From NCBI RefSeq assembly GCF_003073135.1, contig NZ_PGDQ01000012.1, positions 1-64,000 on the forward strand: DNA of 64,000 nt. The letters run 5' to 3'. The notes under the pieces were generated by a model, which saw nothing but the letters and a program-made list of their open reading frames with translations, searched no databases and was not told the origin of the DNA. Below, piece by piece: positions 23,538 through 32,390 of this stretch. The DNA comes from Euzebya rosea (GTDB lineage Bacteria > Actinomycetota > Nitriliruptoria > Euzebyales > Euzebyaceae). A program made the position numbers and the translations under genes. The first letter of the stretch is position 1, and each line of letters starts with the position of its first letter.

Positions 23538-24646
23538 CGCCCGAGCTCCGCCCGCATGCGGGTGAACAGGTCGGTGGTGGCGTTGGCCTCGAACTCCTCC
23601 CACTGCGGCAGCACGAGCTGGCGGAAGGCGTCGACGTCCTCGACCTCGGCGACCTCGATGCCCTGCTCGATGAGGTACTCGCGGTCGGCGACGTCAGCGG
23701 CCGGCCAGCCCTCGCGGTTGGCGGCCTCGGCGTTGCTGGCGGCGGTCCGGATGGCGGCCTGGTCGGCCTCGCACAGCCCGGACAGGAAGTTGGGGTCGAC
23801 GGCGATGGCGAGGTTGGCGTAGGCGACCGGCAGCTCGCTCATGCTGTCGCTGACCTCGTACATCGAGGTTGCACGGGTCGCCCAGTACGGCAGCCAGTAG
23901 GCGTTGATCGCCCCGGTCTGCAGCGCGGTGTAGGCGTCACCGAGCGGCATGGCGACCGGCTCGGCACCGAGCAGCCGCCAGGCCTCGACGGCGACGGGGG
24001 CCTCGGGCACGCGGATGGCCAGGCCCTGCAGATCCTCTGGGGTGGTCGCGGCGTCGACGCCGCCGAAGAAGGGGATGAGCGCGCCCACGGAGGACCAGCC
24101 GAGGATCTCGATACCGGCCTCCTCGAGGATCAGCGCGTTGATGTCCTCACCGATCGGCCCGTCCATGATCTGGTGGAACTCCTCCTCGTTCTCGAAGAGG
24201 AACGGCAGGTTCGGTGCGGCGACGTCGGGCACGACCGCACCCAGGGTCGAGGCGTCGGACCACGCGAACTCGATCACGCCGTCGCGGAGCAGGCCCGCCC
24301 ACTCGGCGATGCCGCCCAGCTGCCCGGCGGGGAAGACCTCCATGGTGATCCGGCCGTCGGTGGCCGCCTCGATCTCCTCGCCCATGGCGACGAACGCGTC
24401 GTGGCCGATCACGGTGTCACCGAGGTGGTGGGCGAACCGCGTTTCGATGCCGGACTCGCAGTCCTCGGTTCCCGCAGCCTCGTCGTCGGGCCCTGCGGCC
24501 TCGGTTGCGTCGGTCGCGTCCGCGGCCTCGTCGGTGCCGGTGTCTGCGGCGTCACCGTCGCTGGAGCTGCAAGCGGTCAGCATCATGACCAGCAGCAGCG
24601 CGAACGCGATCGCCCGGGTCGGTGTCGTGGTGGCCCTGTCGTGCAT
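23534..24646 (-). CDS. dctP: TRAP transporter substrate-binding lipoprotein DctP
   Basis: The 370-residue extracytoplasmic binding protein has a lipobox (MMLTAC), an acidic Asp/Ala/Thr linker and then a DctP fold. FAHHLGDTVIGHDAFVAM near the start of the domain, GGIAEWAGLLRDGVIEFAW and LQGLAIRVPEAPVAVEAW are characteristic. The Arg in AIRVPE is the conserved carboxylate-binding residue, so the substrate is probably an organic acid. The lipid anchor fits a cell without an outer membrane. ATG 24646 with GGAG upstream is preferred to 24670. It is the first gene of the operon, and a candidate operator lies 108-127 bases upstream of the start. Confidence 0.92.
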   Translation of the reverse strand: MHDRATTTPTRAIAFALLLVMMLTACSSSDGDAADTGTDEAADATDATEAAGPDDEAAGTEDCESGIETRFAHHLGDTVIGHDAFVAMGEEIEAATDGRITMEVFPAGQLGGIAEWAGLLRDGVIEFAWSDASTLGAVVPDVAAPNLPFLFENEEEFHQIMDGPIGEDINALILEEAGIEILGWSSVGALIPFFGGVDAATTPEDLQGLAIRVPEAPVAVEAWRLLGAEPVAMPLGDAYTALQTGAINAYWLPYWATRATSMYEVSDSMSELPVAYANLAIAVDPNFLSGLCEADQAAIRTAASNAEAANREGWPAADVADREYLIEQGIEVAEVEDVDAFRQLVLPQWEEFEANATTDLFTRMRAELGR

Positions 24647-24753
24647 CGTGTGTTCTCCATGTGTCATCACCGCCCGAGGGGGCGGTCGGCTCTCGCCACG
24701 AGGGCGACTGATGCGCCTGTCGTTCGCGCCGTTCCCCAGCGCGCAACAGACGA

Positions 24754-24773
24754 TCTACTGACTGGTCGGTAGA
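24754..24773. promoter_or_regulatory. Imperfect 20-base palindrome upstream of dctPQM
   Basis: TCTACTGACTGGTCGGTAGA matches its own inverse at 8 of 10 pairs and has the GAC/GTC-centred look of TetR-family operators. It lies in the gap between dctP and the antiporter gene, where the dctP promoter must be. No regulator gene is adjacent, so the assignment is inference. Confidence 0.4.
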
Positions 24774-24851
24774 ACACTAGGGCACCACGACAAGCAGGCG
24801 CATCAATATCCGTGAACTCCACGACAACGAGACCGCGGGGGCGGGAGGGTG

Positions 24852-26429
24852 TCAGGTGCCGTGGATCGCGCCGAGCGTGTCGTCGGCGAGGGCCTGCCCG
24901 GCTTCTTCGTGAAGGTTGCGGGCCACGTCGACGCCGGCGGCCTGCAGCTCGGCGACCTGGTCGGGGTAGTTGGCGACGGCGGCGATGCGCACGTCGGGGA
25001 GGAACTCGCGGACCCGCTTGACGCACTCGACGTTGGCGTGGTGGCGGCCCATGGTCACCACGACGAGCTCGACGTCGGGGTGCAGCCGGACCCGCTCCCA
25101 GAAGTCCCGATCCAGCGCGTCGCCCCGGATGACGTTGCGCCCCCTCCCGACATGGCGCAGCAGCTTGGCCTCGTCGACATCGACGCCGAGCACGCAGTTG
25201 CCTCGACGGATGACCAGCTCGTCGAAGGCGCCCGTGCCGACCCGCCCCATCCCGAAGACCAGGATCCGCGCGTCGGCGATGTCGATGACCGCGTCCTCGG
25301 CCACGGTCGGATGTCGCTCGAGGGAGGCCAGGGCGTCGCCCACCCGCCCGTGAAGCGCGTACCGCAGCCGCCCCCCGATCGACGCCGCCACGAACGACAG
25401 CCCGACCGCCACGGCGAGGGCGGCCAGCCACTCCTCGTCGATGAGCCCCTCCCCCAGCGCGGCCGCCGCCACGATCAGGCCGAACTCGCTGTGGGTCGAC
25501 AGGTGGAGCGCCGCGCCGAGGGAGGTTCGGGCCCGCAGTCGGAACCGGGTGAACAACCAGACCAGCAGGAGGGTGCGCAGGGGGAGGACGACCAGGACGA
25601 TGCCGCCGATCGCCCATGCGGGCCCCGTCGGGATGCCGGCCAGCCCGATGGACAGGAAGAACCCGACGAGGAGCAGGTCCTTGAAGTCCAGCAGCCGGCT
25701 GGCCAGCTCGGGGGCACGTCGATGGTTGGCGAGCAGGATCCCGGCGACGAGCGCGCCCAGGTCCGGCTTGAGGTCGACCAGCGAGAACAGCTCGGCGCCG
25801 ACACCGACGGCCGCGGTGAACCCGAGGAGCACCAGCGTCTCGCCGTGGCCGACCCGGTCGAGGAGCCAGCCGAGCAGCGGACCGACGATCAGGAACGCCG
25901 GGACGACAAGCAGCGCCCAAGGGGAGGGCTGGGTGCCGCCGACCGCGACGAGGAAGGCCACGGCGAAGACGTCCTGCAGGATCAGCACGCCGATGGCGAC
26001 GCGGCCGGCGACCGACGCCGTTTCGTTGCCCTGCTCCAGGACCTTGACGGTGAACACGGTGGAGCAGAAGGAGAAGGCGAACCCGATGACGACCAGCCCG
26101 ACGGGGTCGAGGTCGGCGGCCAGCGGGAGGCCGAGCCATCCGACGAGCCAGAGCAGGCCAGCCATCCCGGCGGTGGCCAGGACCGCGAAGGCGGTGGCGG
26201 TGCCCCAGACCTGCGGCGCGGCCAGCGTGCGGACCCGCAGCTTCAGGCCGATGCCGAAGAGCAGCAGGAGGATCCCGACGTCGGCGACGACCTCGATGGC
26301 GGAGGTGGCCTCGAACCCGAACCCGTGGAGGACGAACCCGGCGGCGATGTACCCGATCAGCGGGGGCAGCCCAACGGTGCGCGCAAGGAAGCCGAACCCG
26401 AAGGCGGCCAGCAGGAGCGCGATGTCCAT
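24852..26429 (-). CDS. CPA2-type cation:proton antiporter with C-terminal RCK (TrkA-N) domain
   Basis: The 525-residue membrane protein has about 12 hydrophobic helices (residues 1-375) with KefB/KefC family signatures: LPPLIGYIAAGFVLHG, IGVLILQDVFAVAFL (the QD motif in the transport core) and HSEFGLIVAAAALGEG. An RCK_N nucleotide-binding domain follows (about 385-510), with VFGMGRVGTGAFDEL and GVDVDEAKL. The family exchanges K+ or Na+ for H+ and is gated by NAD(H) or glutathione adducts through the RCK domain. The ion is not certain from sequence. No KefF/KefG ancillary gene is present. Confidence 0.9.
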   Translation of the reverse strand: MDIALLLAAFGFGFLARTVGLPPLIGYIAAGFVLHGFGFEATSAIEVVADVGILLLLFGIGLKLRVRTLAAPQVWGTATAFAVLATAGMAGLLWLVGWLGLPLAADLDPVGLVVIGFAFSFCSTVFTVKVLEQGNETASVAGRVAIGVLILQDVFAVAFLVAVGGTQPSPWALLVVPAFLIVGPLLGWLLDRVGHGETLVLLGFTAAVGVGAELFSLVDLKPDLGALVAGILLANHRRAPELASRLLDFKDLLLVGFFLSIGLAGIPTGPAWAIGGIVLVVLPLRTLLLVWLFTRFRLRARTSLGAALHLSTHSEFGLIVAAAALGEGLIDEEWLAALAVAVGLSFVAASIGGRLRYALHGRVGDALASLERHPTVAEDAVIDIADARILVFGMGRVGTGAFDELVIRRGNCVLGVDVDEAKLLRHVGRGRNVIRGDALDRDFWERVRLHPDVELVVVTMGRHHANVECVKRVREFLPDVRIAAVANYPDQVAELQAAGVDVARNLHEEAGQALADDTLGAIHGT

Positions 26430-26578
26430 GGGTGTGGATCATCGCCTGTCTCGCGGACGCGCACATCCCCCAGATCGCGTAGGGGCCGGGAGGAACAAGG
26501 CTGTGCACAACCGTTCGGGCCCTCGTGCGGCTCGCGCTAGATTGCCCCCGACATGGTGGTGGCAGGGGGTAGGGCCGG

Positions 26579-27382
26579 ATGACGACGGCAGGGATCGACA
26601 GGAACGACGCCGAGCTGGAGATGACGGTGTCCCTCGCGCCCGGACACGGGCGGATGCAGCCCGGCAGCCTTCGTGCCTACACCGACGGCCGCGTCGTGCT
26701 CCGACGAGGCGCACGGGAGTGGCAGTTCGGGCCGAAGGCCAGCGTCGACGCGAGCGAGCAAGGTGAGGTCGTGGTCGCCGACGCCGCAACCCCGGAGCGG
26801 CTGGTACGCCTGCGGTTCGGGGACGTGCCGACGATCACCGTCGAGCAGCGCTTGGCGATCGTCGCGGCACTGCTCGTCGTGGTGCCCACTGCCGTCCTCC
26901 TCCTCGGGGTGAGCGCCCAGGTCGTCGGGGTCGGGGTGATCCTCGTCATCAGCCTTGCCCTACGCGGCCGGAGCGACGGCACCGCCGAACGCCAGCGGTT
27001 CCTCGAGCACGCCGAGCTCGTGGGTCATGGCCACTTCGACGATGCGAAGGCCGACCTGACCTGGGTGCCCACCGTGGCCCTCGCGGGCCCCGTCGATCGC
27101 CGAGACCGTCGACTGATGTTCGTGGAGTACGCGGCCGGTTCGCTCGGGGCCCTTCCCTTCGTGCTGGCGGCGCCGTTCCCCCTGACCACGTCCGAGACGG
27201 CGAACCTCGTGCTCAGCGTGGCCATCGACATGGCTGTCCTGTGGTTGGCGGCCATCCGGGTGGCCCGGTTGCCATGGCGCCGGGTGAGTCGTGACGTCCT
27301 CTTCGCCCTGGTCATCGTCGGCGGGGTGTGGGTTCCGCACATCGTTGCGCTGGCCTGGCGCACCGGGGCCATGGGCCCATGA
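26579..27382 (+). CDS. Hypothetical membrane protein
   Basis: The 267-residue protein has a soluble N-terminal beta-rich part (about 1-85, AYTDGRVVLRRGAREW, resembling a PH-like fold). Two hydrophobic helices follow (about 88-127), then a polar loop with FDDAKADLTWV and three further helices (about 180-265). I do not recognise the family. It is convergent to the broken WXG-type gene, whose end it nearly touches. Confidence 0.65.
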   Translation: MTTAGIDRNDAELEMTVSLAPGHGRMQPGSLRAYTDGRVVLRRGAREWQFGPKASVDASEQGEVVVADAATPERLVRLRFGDVPTITVEQRLAIVAALLVVVPTAVLLLGVSAQVVGVGVILVISLALRGRSDGTAERQRFLEHAELVGHGHFDDAKADLTWVPTVALAGPVDRRDRRLMFVEYAAGSLGALPFVLAAPFPLTTSETANLVLSVAIDMAVLWLAAIRVARLPWRRVSRDVLFALVIVGGVWVPHIVALAWRTGAMGP

Positions 27383-27387
27383 GGGGA

Positions 27388-28697
27388 CGTCCACCAGCAC
27401 GGGAATCCGGGGGTCGACGAGCGCGGCCGGTGACGTCGGCAGGTCGATCCCGGAGGTGACGTCGCGCCGTTGGGCATCGATGCGGGCCAGGACCTCGAGC
27501 ACCGGACCGAGCGTGTCCTCCGGAACGTCGAGGAGGAAGCCCGGCGAATTGCCGGGGTGTGCGCCGTCCAGGGCGAAACCCAGCGACGTCGCCATCTGAC
27601 CGGGAACGCCGGCGAGCGCACCGGGCAGCCGCACGACCCCTCCCGCCGCAACTGCGCCCGCGAGCAACCCATGGTCCACGTGTTCGGGTTCTCCGGCGAC
27701 GGCACCCGCGATCGCTTCCGTCGCGCCAAGGGCGATGCTCCCGACCAGCAGGAGGGTCCCCCCCGGAACCGATGACGAAGGCCACCGTGCCGACCAGGCC
27801 GAGGATCGCCTGCCCCACCTGCGCCACGTCCGCCACACCCGCCGCCACCCCGTTGCGCACGACCGGCGTCGCGACCAGCTGTGGCTCGTCGAAGACCCGG
27901 CCATGACCTCGGCGAGCTCGGGGGCGTGTGTTCGCAGCTCGGCCATGACGCGACCGCTGAAGGTGTCGAACACCGCGGCCACGAAGGCGTCTCGGGGCGC
28001 GGCACCGCACACGGCACACCTCCGTCGAACGTCACCCGGCCGTCCATGGTCGGCGTGTTCGCCCGGAGGGTCCGTGCCACCGCGGCGGCACCATCGGCGA
28101 ACGCCTCGTCCAGCTGCCGAGCCCGGACATGCAGCCGCGCGAGGTCGGCCTCGAGCGTCGTGCATCGGTCCCGAGCAGCGTTCGCGGCCTCGTACCGCGA
28201 CGACGCCCGCATGCGGAGGGACCGCTGGTGGGGTTCCTGGCCCTGCACTCCCTCGAGTCGGTCTGCACGGCGAGTCAGGTCGTCGGCCTCGCCCAGCAGC
28301 TGCACCCGTCGATCGTCCTGCTGGTGCCACTCGCGATGTGTGCCTCCACGTCGGCCAGGAGCCTTCGTGCCTCGGCCCGCAGGAGTTGCAGCGTCTCGGC
28401 CCACCCCGAGAGGGCACGACCTGCGTACTCGGCAGTCTCGGCCATGCCCTTGCAGGGTTCGACCAGCGTCTGCCACGACCCCATGTAGGCGTCAGCCATC
28501 GCACCGGCCCAGCCCGAGTCGGCCATGTCGAACCCCAACCGGTCGACCCCGTCCGCGATCGCGACGGCTGCCGACCCGCCCGCCAGCAGCCGCTCGGCAG
28601 CTGCTGCGACCTCTCCTTCGTCGGCCTCCTCCAGCACGGCCAACCCCAGGTCCGACCCCAACAAGCCCCATCCGTTCACGTGTACGTGGTTCCGCAT
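27388..28697 (-). pseudogene. WXG-type (ESX-like) protein gene broken by at least four frameshifts
   Basis: Reading from ATG 28697 (AAGGGG upstream) gives a helical N-terminus with a W-A-G turn (SGWAGAMADAYMGSWQ), then LRAEARRLLADVEAH. The coding signal then jumps frame near 28335 (DRRVQLLGEADDLTRR), near 28015 (AAPRDAFVAAVFDTF), near 27895 (EPQLVATPVVRNGVA) and at a run of seven C's at 27758-27764. Six C's there would join FVIGSGG to TLLLVGSIALG. The last part reads PTSPAALVDPRIPVLVDVP. Restored length would be about 435 residues. The helical WXG head plus a long Gly/Ala tail resembles type VII secretion substrates or polymorphic-toxin carriers. The 3' limit is approximate. Many lesions argue for true decay, though assembly errors are possible. 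Confidence 0.65.
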
Positions 28698-28730
28698 GTC
28701 GAGCACCCCTTGTCCAACAGTGCTGTTCAT

Positions 28731-28800
28731 TACATCTTAAATCTCGTAAAGCTGTGTCCACACCTGTTGACAACTGTCGATTAGTCATTGCTCGAGGCCG
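28731..28800. promoter_or_regulatory. AT-rich island upstream of the broken WXG-type gene
   Basis: Roughly 60% A+T over about 70 bases, far from the window's norm. On the minus strand it holds TTGTCA about 17 bases before a weak TTTACG, a possible promoter for the pseudogene. The composition could also mark acquired DNA. No small gene is visible in it. Confidence 0.35.
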
Positions 28801-28902
28801 GCCCACGGCACCGCCACGGGCGCCTCGGATGGACTACGGTTGTCCACGGCGCCCGGCCGTCGCACGGCCCGGCGGGCTCCATCCGGCGACCATCAACGGG
28901 AG

Positions 28903-29478
28903 ATGACCACGTTGCTCGCGCCACCCACGACGCTCCCCGACGAGTTCCGCCCGCTCACGCGGGAGGAGTACAACCGCCTGATCGACCTCGGGGTCTTCGA
29001 GGGCTCGAAGGTGCAGCTCGTCGGAGGGCTGCTGATCGAGATGACCCCGCAGAAGGACCCCCACTTCCAGCTGATCGTCGACCTGACGATGATCCTGGCC
29101 CACCAGGTCCACGGGCGACACTCGGTCAGCGTCCAGGGGCCCCTGCAGGTCGACGACATCTCCGAACCCGAACCCGACCTGTCGATCCTCCCGCTGCCCA
29201 GGTACGGCGGCGTCGGGAAGACCAGCGAAGCGCTGCTGGTGATCGAGGTGGCCGAGTCGAGCCTCGCGTTCGACCTCGGCGAGAAGGCCAGGCGATACGC
29301 GGCCGCTGGTTATCCCGAGTACTGGGTCATCGACGCCGTCCATCGCGTGGTGATCCGCCACACCGACCCCCGGCCAGACGGCACGTGGGCAACCATCGAC
29401 CGCCTGACCAGCGGTCTCCTCGAGCCCGTTGGGGTGACCGACGTGACCGTCGACCTCGACGAGCTCTTCGACTTCTGA
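28903..29478 (+). CDS. Uma2-family (DUF820) PD-(D/E)XK nuclease-like protein
   Basis: The 191-residue protein has the full Uma2 pattern: VQLVGGLLIEMTPQ (start of the core), SEPEPDLSIL with the catalytic PDL aspartate, LVIEVAESS with the glutamate of the ExE/D-x-K type core, and a YAAAGYPEYWVID strand. Uma2 proteins are predicted endonuclease-fold proteins of unknown biological role that occur in many copies in cyanobacteria and actinobacteria. ATG 28903 is the start best aligned with the family, though the GGGAG before it sits unusually close. Neighbours do not help with function. Confidence 0.88.
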   Translation: MTTLLAPPTTLPDEFRPLTREEYNRLIDLGVFEGSKVQLVGGLLIEMTPQKDPHFQLIVDLTMILAHQVHGRHSVSVQGPLQVDDISEPEPDLSILPLPRYGGVGKTSEALLVIEVAESSLAFDLGEKARRYAAAGYPEYWVIDAVHRVVIRHTDPRPDGTWATIDRLTSGLLEPVGVTDVTVDLDELFDF

Positions 29479-29485
29479 CGGCGGT

Positions 29486-29507
29486 GTGCCGGGCCTCAGC
29501 CGGGCAC
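29486..29507. terminator. Short hairpin between convergent genes
   Basis: GTGCC-g-GGC / GCC-g-GGCAC pair around CTCA, eight pairs with one mismatch. It lies just after the Uma2 gene and overlaps the stop codon of the minus-strand lipoprotein gene. Confidence 0.45.
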
Positions 29508-29957
29508 GGCCACGGTGACCGTCCGGCCGCCCCAGCCGTTGGCGAGGTCACGGCCCTCCACGGTGATCTCCTCGACGCCGTCGGGGATGACCAAGCCGGT
29601 CAGGGACCGCGTGAACGGCTGCTCGTTGGCATGGTCGTGGGTCAGCACGCGCACACCGAGCTCGGACCCGTCGGGCGCCAGCGCACGGAAGGCGTCGGCG
29701 TACCGCTCGGGTGAGTCGTACGGCGAGGAGATCGTCGCCGACAGCGTCCACGCCTCCCCGGACCGTGCCAGCTCGGCGTCGATGACGTCCGGGAACGACT
29801 GCTGCACCGTCGCGTCCTCCACGGTCGGGCTGGCCGCGCCGGCGCCGTCGGTCGACGCCGTGTCCTCGGCGCAGCCAACCATGGCAGCCAGCAGGGCCAA
29901 TGCGACGATCATCCCTCCGGCACCGCGCCGCACCGGCCGGCCCACGGTGGTCAACAC
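29496..29957 (-). CDS. Small lipoprotein with beta-sandwich-like domain
   Basis: The 153-residue product starts at GTG 29957, which overlaps the stop of the upstream glycoside-hydrolase-like gene (GTGTTGA). The signal GMIVALALLAAMVGC has a clear lipobox (MVGC). After a Ser/Thr/Ala linker the domain (about 45-153) reads as beta strands (EAWTLSATISSPYDSPERYA, GSELGVRVLTHDHANEQPF), reminiscent of the Gmad2/IPT immunoglobulin-like fold seen in other exported lipoproteins. Coupled translation suggests it works with the CWB2 lipoprotein before it, for example as a surface cofactor; that is inference. Confidence 0.75.
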   Translation of the reverse strand: MLTTVGRPVRRGAGGMIVALALLAAMVGCAEDTASTDGAGAASPTVEDATVQQSFPDVIDAELARSGEAWTLSATISSPYDSPERYADAFRALAPDGSELGVRVLTHDHANEQPFTRSLTGLVIPDGVEEITVEGRDLANGWGGRTVTVAVPG

Positions 29958-32341
29958 CCCAGGACGCCGGCGATCGCCCGCTCGTGCGAGGCGGAGATCG
30001 CGGCGGCCCCACCAACCAGTCGAACCTGCGAGCGACACGTCCCCAGCGATCCGAGCGCCGACGCGGTTGACGACGGGACGGCGCCGGCCAGCCCCTCGGT
30101 CAGCAGGACGACACCGTCGTCGCGAACGGCGGCTGCCGCGGCGGACAGCGCGTCGGGGAAGTCACGGCCGGTCGCGATCCACACCGATGCCGGCTGGCCC
30201 GTCCGGGCGACGGCTTCCTCCGCCGCCAGCCGGGAGGTGTCGTAGCGGCCATCGCCCCCGAGGCGGGTCACGGTGGCGCCCTGCGCCCGCAGGTCGTCCA
30301 GCACCTGCTCGTCGACGACCGCCTGCCCACCGACCACCAGCACCTCGGCCTGCCCGATCACCGCTCCGGTCCCCGCCGACACCGTGCGGCCGTCGGTCAG
30401 CAGCAGCGGCGCCTCGAGTGCGCCGGCCAGGGCCGCCCCGGACAGCCCGTCGGGGAAGGCGAAGCCCGATGCGAGGACCACGATCGACGGGTTCCCGCCG
30501 GTCCGCTGGGCGGCCGCCACAGCCGTGGCGATGCGGTCCTCGCCGCTCACCCGCTCGACGTCGAGCCCCCGCTGGCGCAGGGCCCGCACCACCGCCTCGT
30601 CGATGGCCGCCGGGCCGCCCAGCACGATCACCCGTCCGGCCCCCAGCCGGTCGATCTCGTCCAGCGTCACCTGCGGGACCGCCGACCGGTCGGTCAGCAG
30701 CAGGGCGGCGTCCTCGGCGATCGCCAGGGGCGCGCTCACCAGCGCGTCGGGAAACGTCGCCGCGCTGGCGAGGACCACCGCCCCCGCACCGTCGAGCACG
30801 CGCTGGGACACCGCGACGGCAGTGGCGATCCGCTCGCTGCCCTCGATCCTCGACAGCTCCTCGGCCCCGCCGTCGCCACCTGCCTCGACCAGCAGGACCC
30901 AGTCGTCGTCACCACCGGCGTTGCTTCCCGGCGGTGCCACGCGGACCCCGGTGGCGGTCAGCTCGGGGGCGGCGTCAACGGTGGTGCCGTCGACGGGGTC
31001 GTACCACCGCACGGTCGCCCCTGACGGGTCCTGCCGGAGGTCCAGCGCGATGGACCGCAAGGTGGGCAGGTACACCACGGACACGCTGCGGTCGGCGGTG
31101 GCCGCTGCCACGGCGAAGTCCTCCTGGCCGTAGTTGCCGGATCCCTCCACGACCAGCGATGCGTCGAGGTCGGGTTCGAGCACCGTCCACGGCAGGCGTT
31201 CGAAGAGGGTGCGGACGTGGACCTGGTCCCGTGCGCCGGGCGCGTCCAGGGCGTCCCGCCAGACGGACACGAACTGCCAGATGGCAGAGTGGCCGTAGAC
31301 CTGCCCGGCGGCGCCGCTCAGCAGCGACCCGTAGGACTGGGCCCGGAGCTCCTGCCGGGTGACGTCGCGCTCCTCCTCGTAGGCGGTCTCGAACAGGAAG
31401 TGCGGGATGTCGATCTCGTCGGTGTGGTCGTCCCGCGACTTCACGTAGGCGGGGTCGTAGGTGTAGGTGGCGTCGATGTCGAGCGCGAGGTCGAGGCCGA
31501 GGTCGGTGGCGCTGTCCCCGGGCGTGCCGTGGGCGGTGCGGAGCTGGGACGCCCCAGCGGCTGCCAGCCCACGCTCGACGGCCTCGACCAGCCGGAGGCC
31601 CTCGGGCGGCGGGGAGTAGTCGCCGGCGTGCAACCACACGACGTTGTCGGCGTCGGCGAACTTCTGTCCGACGTAACGACCGTAGTCCTCCATGACCTGT
31701 TCGCCGGCCGCCAGCATGTCCTGGTACCAGCCCTCCGTGCCCCCGTCGAACCCGAGGTAGGCGGGCGCGAGCAGGACCATGAACCCCTCGTCGGCGGCCT
31801 GCCGCACCTGATCGACCGCCGCATCGAAGTAGGCGTCGTTGGGGGCGGAGAAGTCACCGGGCGAGGCGAACGGGTCGTTGCCCGCTTCGTCACGTGGCGG
31901 GTCATCGGCGAACTCGTGCTCGATCAGGTTGACGACGAGGGTGTTGAACCCCTGCTCGCGCCTGGTGGTGAGGTAGTCGGCGGTCTCCTGGGCGTCGAGC
32001 TGCAGGACGAGTGACCAGGCCGCGTCGCCATGGATGAGGAAGGGGTCGCCGTCGGCGTCGACCAGGTGACGGTTCGTCGCGTCGACCGCGAGGGGGAAGG
32101 TGGGTCGTGTCAGCTGGGCCGCGTCGGCGATGCCCTGCCCGTCCGTCGCCTCGTCGAACGCCGGGCCGGTGGTTGCGGGGGCGTCCTCGGTCGACGGATC
32201 GTCGGGGCCGACAGCCGGGGTGGCTGTTCGTTCCGCGCTGGACGAACCGACAGGGGACGATACGTCCGCCTCGCCGGCGCAGGCGGCCAGGACGAGGGCG
32301 AGGGACAGCAGGATCAGGACGAAACGACGGTGCGGTGCCAC
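29951..32341 (-). CDS. DUF4038/apiosidase-like glycoside hydrolase lipoprotein with three CWB2 repeats
   Basis: The 796-residue lipoprotein (lipobox LAAC, Cys21) has an acidic linker and then a TIM-barrel domain of the DUF4038 type (about 85-400): HLVDADGDPFLIHGDAAWSL, then EQGFNTLVVNLIEHEF and NVVWLHAGDYSP. This family contains GH140-like apiosidases. A small beta domain (about 410-495, YLPTLRSIALDL) of the kind that follows DUF4038 comes next, then three CWB2 repeats (about 503-796, e.g. VIVLGGPAAIDEAV). I infer a cell-wall-attached enzyme acting on a plant or algal polysaccharide, or on the cell's own wall sugars. It is doubly attached, by lipid and by CWB2. A small lipoprotein gene is coupled downstream. 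Confidence 0.82.
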   Translation of the reverse strand: MAPHRRFVLILLSLALVLAACAGEADVSSPVGSSSAERTATPAVGPDDPSTEDAPATTGPAFDEATDGQGIADAAQLTRPTFPLAVDATNRHLVDADGDPFLIHGDAAWSLVLQLDAQETADYLTTRREQGFNTLVVNLIEHEFADDPPRDEAGNDPFASPGDFSAPNDAYFDAAVDQVRQAADEGFMVLLAPAYLGFDGGTEGWYQDMLAAGEQVMEDYGRYVGQKFADADNVVWLHAGDYSPPPEGLRLVEAVERGLAAAGASQLRTAHGTPGDSATDLGLDLALDIDATYTYDPAYVKSRDDHTDEIDIPHFLFETAYEEERDVTRQELRAQSYGSLLSGAAGQVYGHSAIWQFVSVWRDALDAPGARDQVHVRTLFERLPWTVLEPDLDASLVVEGSGNYGQEDFAVAAATADRSVSVVYLPTLRSIALDLRQDPSGATVRWYDPVDGTTVDAAPELTATGVRVAPPGSNAGGDDDWVLLVEAGGDGGAEELSRIEGSERIATAVAVSQRVLDGAGAVVLASAATFPDALVSAPLAIAEDAALLLTDRSAVPQVTLDEIDRLGAGRVIVLGGPAAIDEAVVRALRQRGLDVERVSGEDRIATAVAAAQRTGGNPSIVVLASGFAFPDGLSGAALAGALEAPLLLTDGRTVSAGTGAVIGQAEVLVVGGQAVVDEQVLDDLRAQGATVTRLGGDGRYDTSRLAAEEAVARTGQPASVWIATGRDFPDALSAAAAAVRDDGVVLLTEGLAGAVPSSTASALGSLGTCRSQVRLVGGAAAISASHERAIAGVLGC

Positions 32342-32390
32342 ACGAGAGGAGTCTACGACCGTCCCGAAGCTGCAGGACGCCCGCCCCTGA

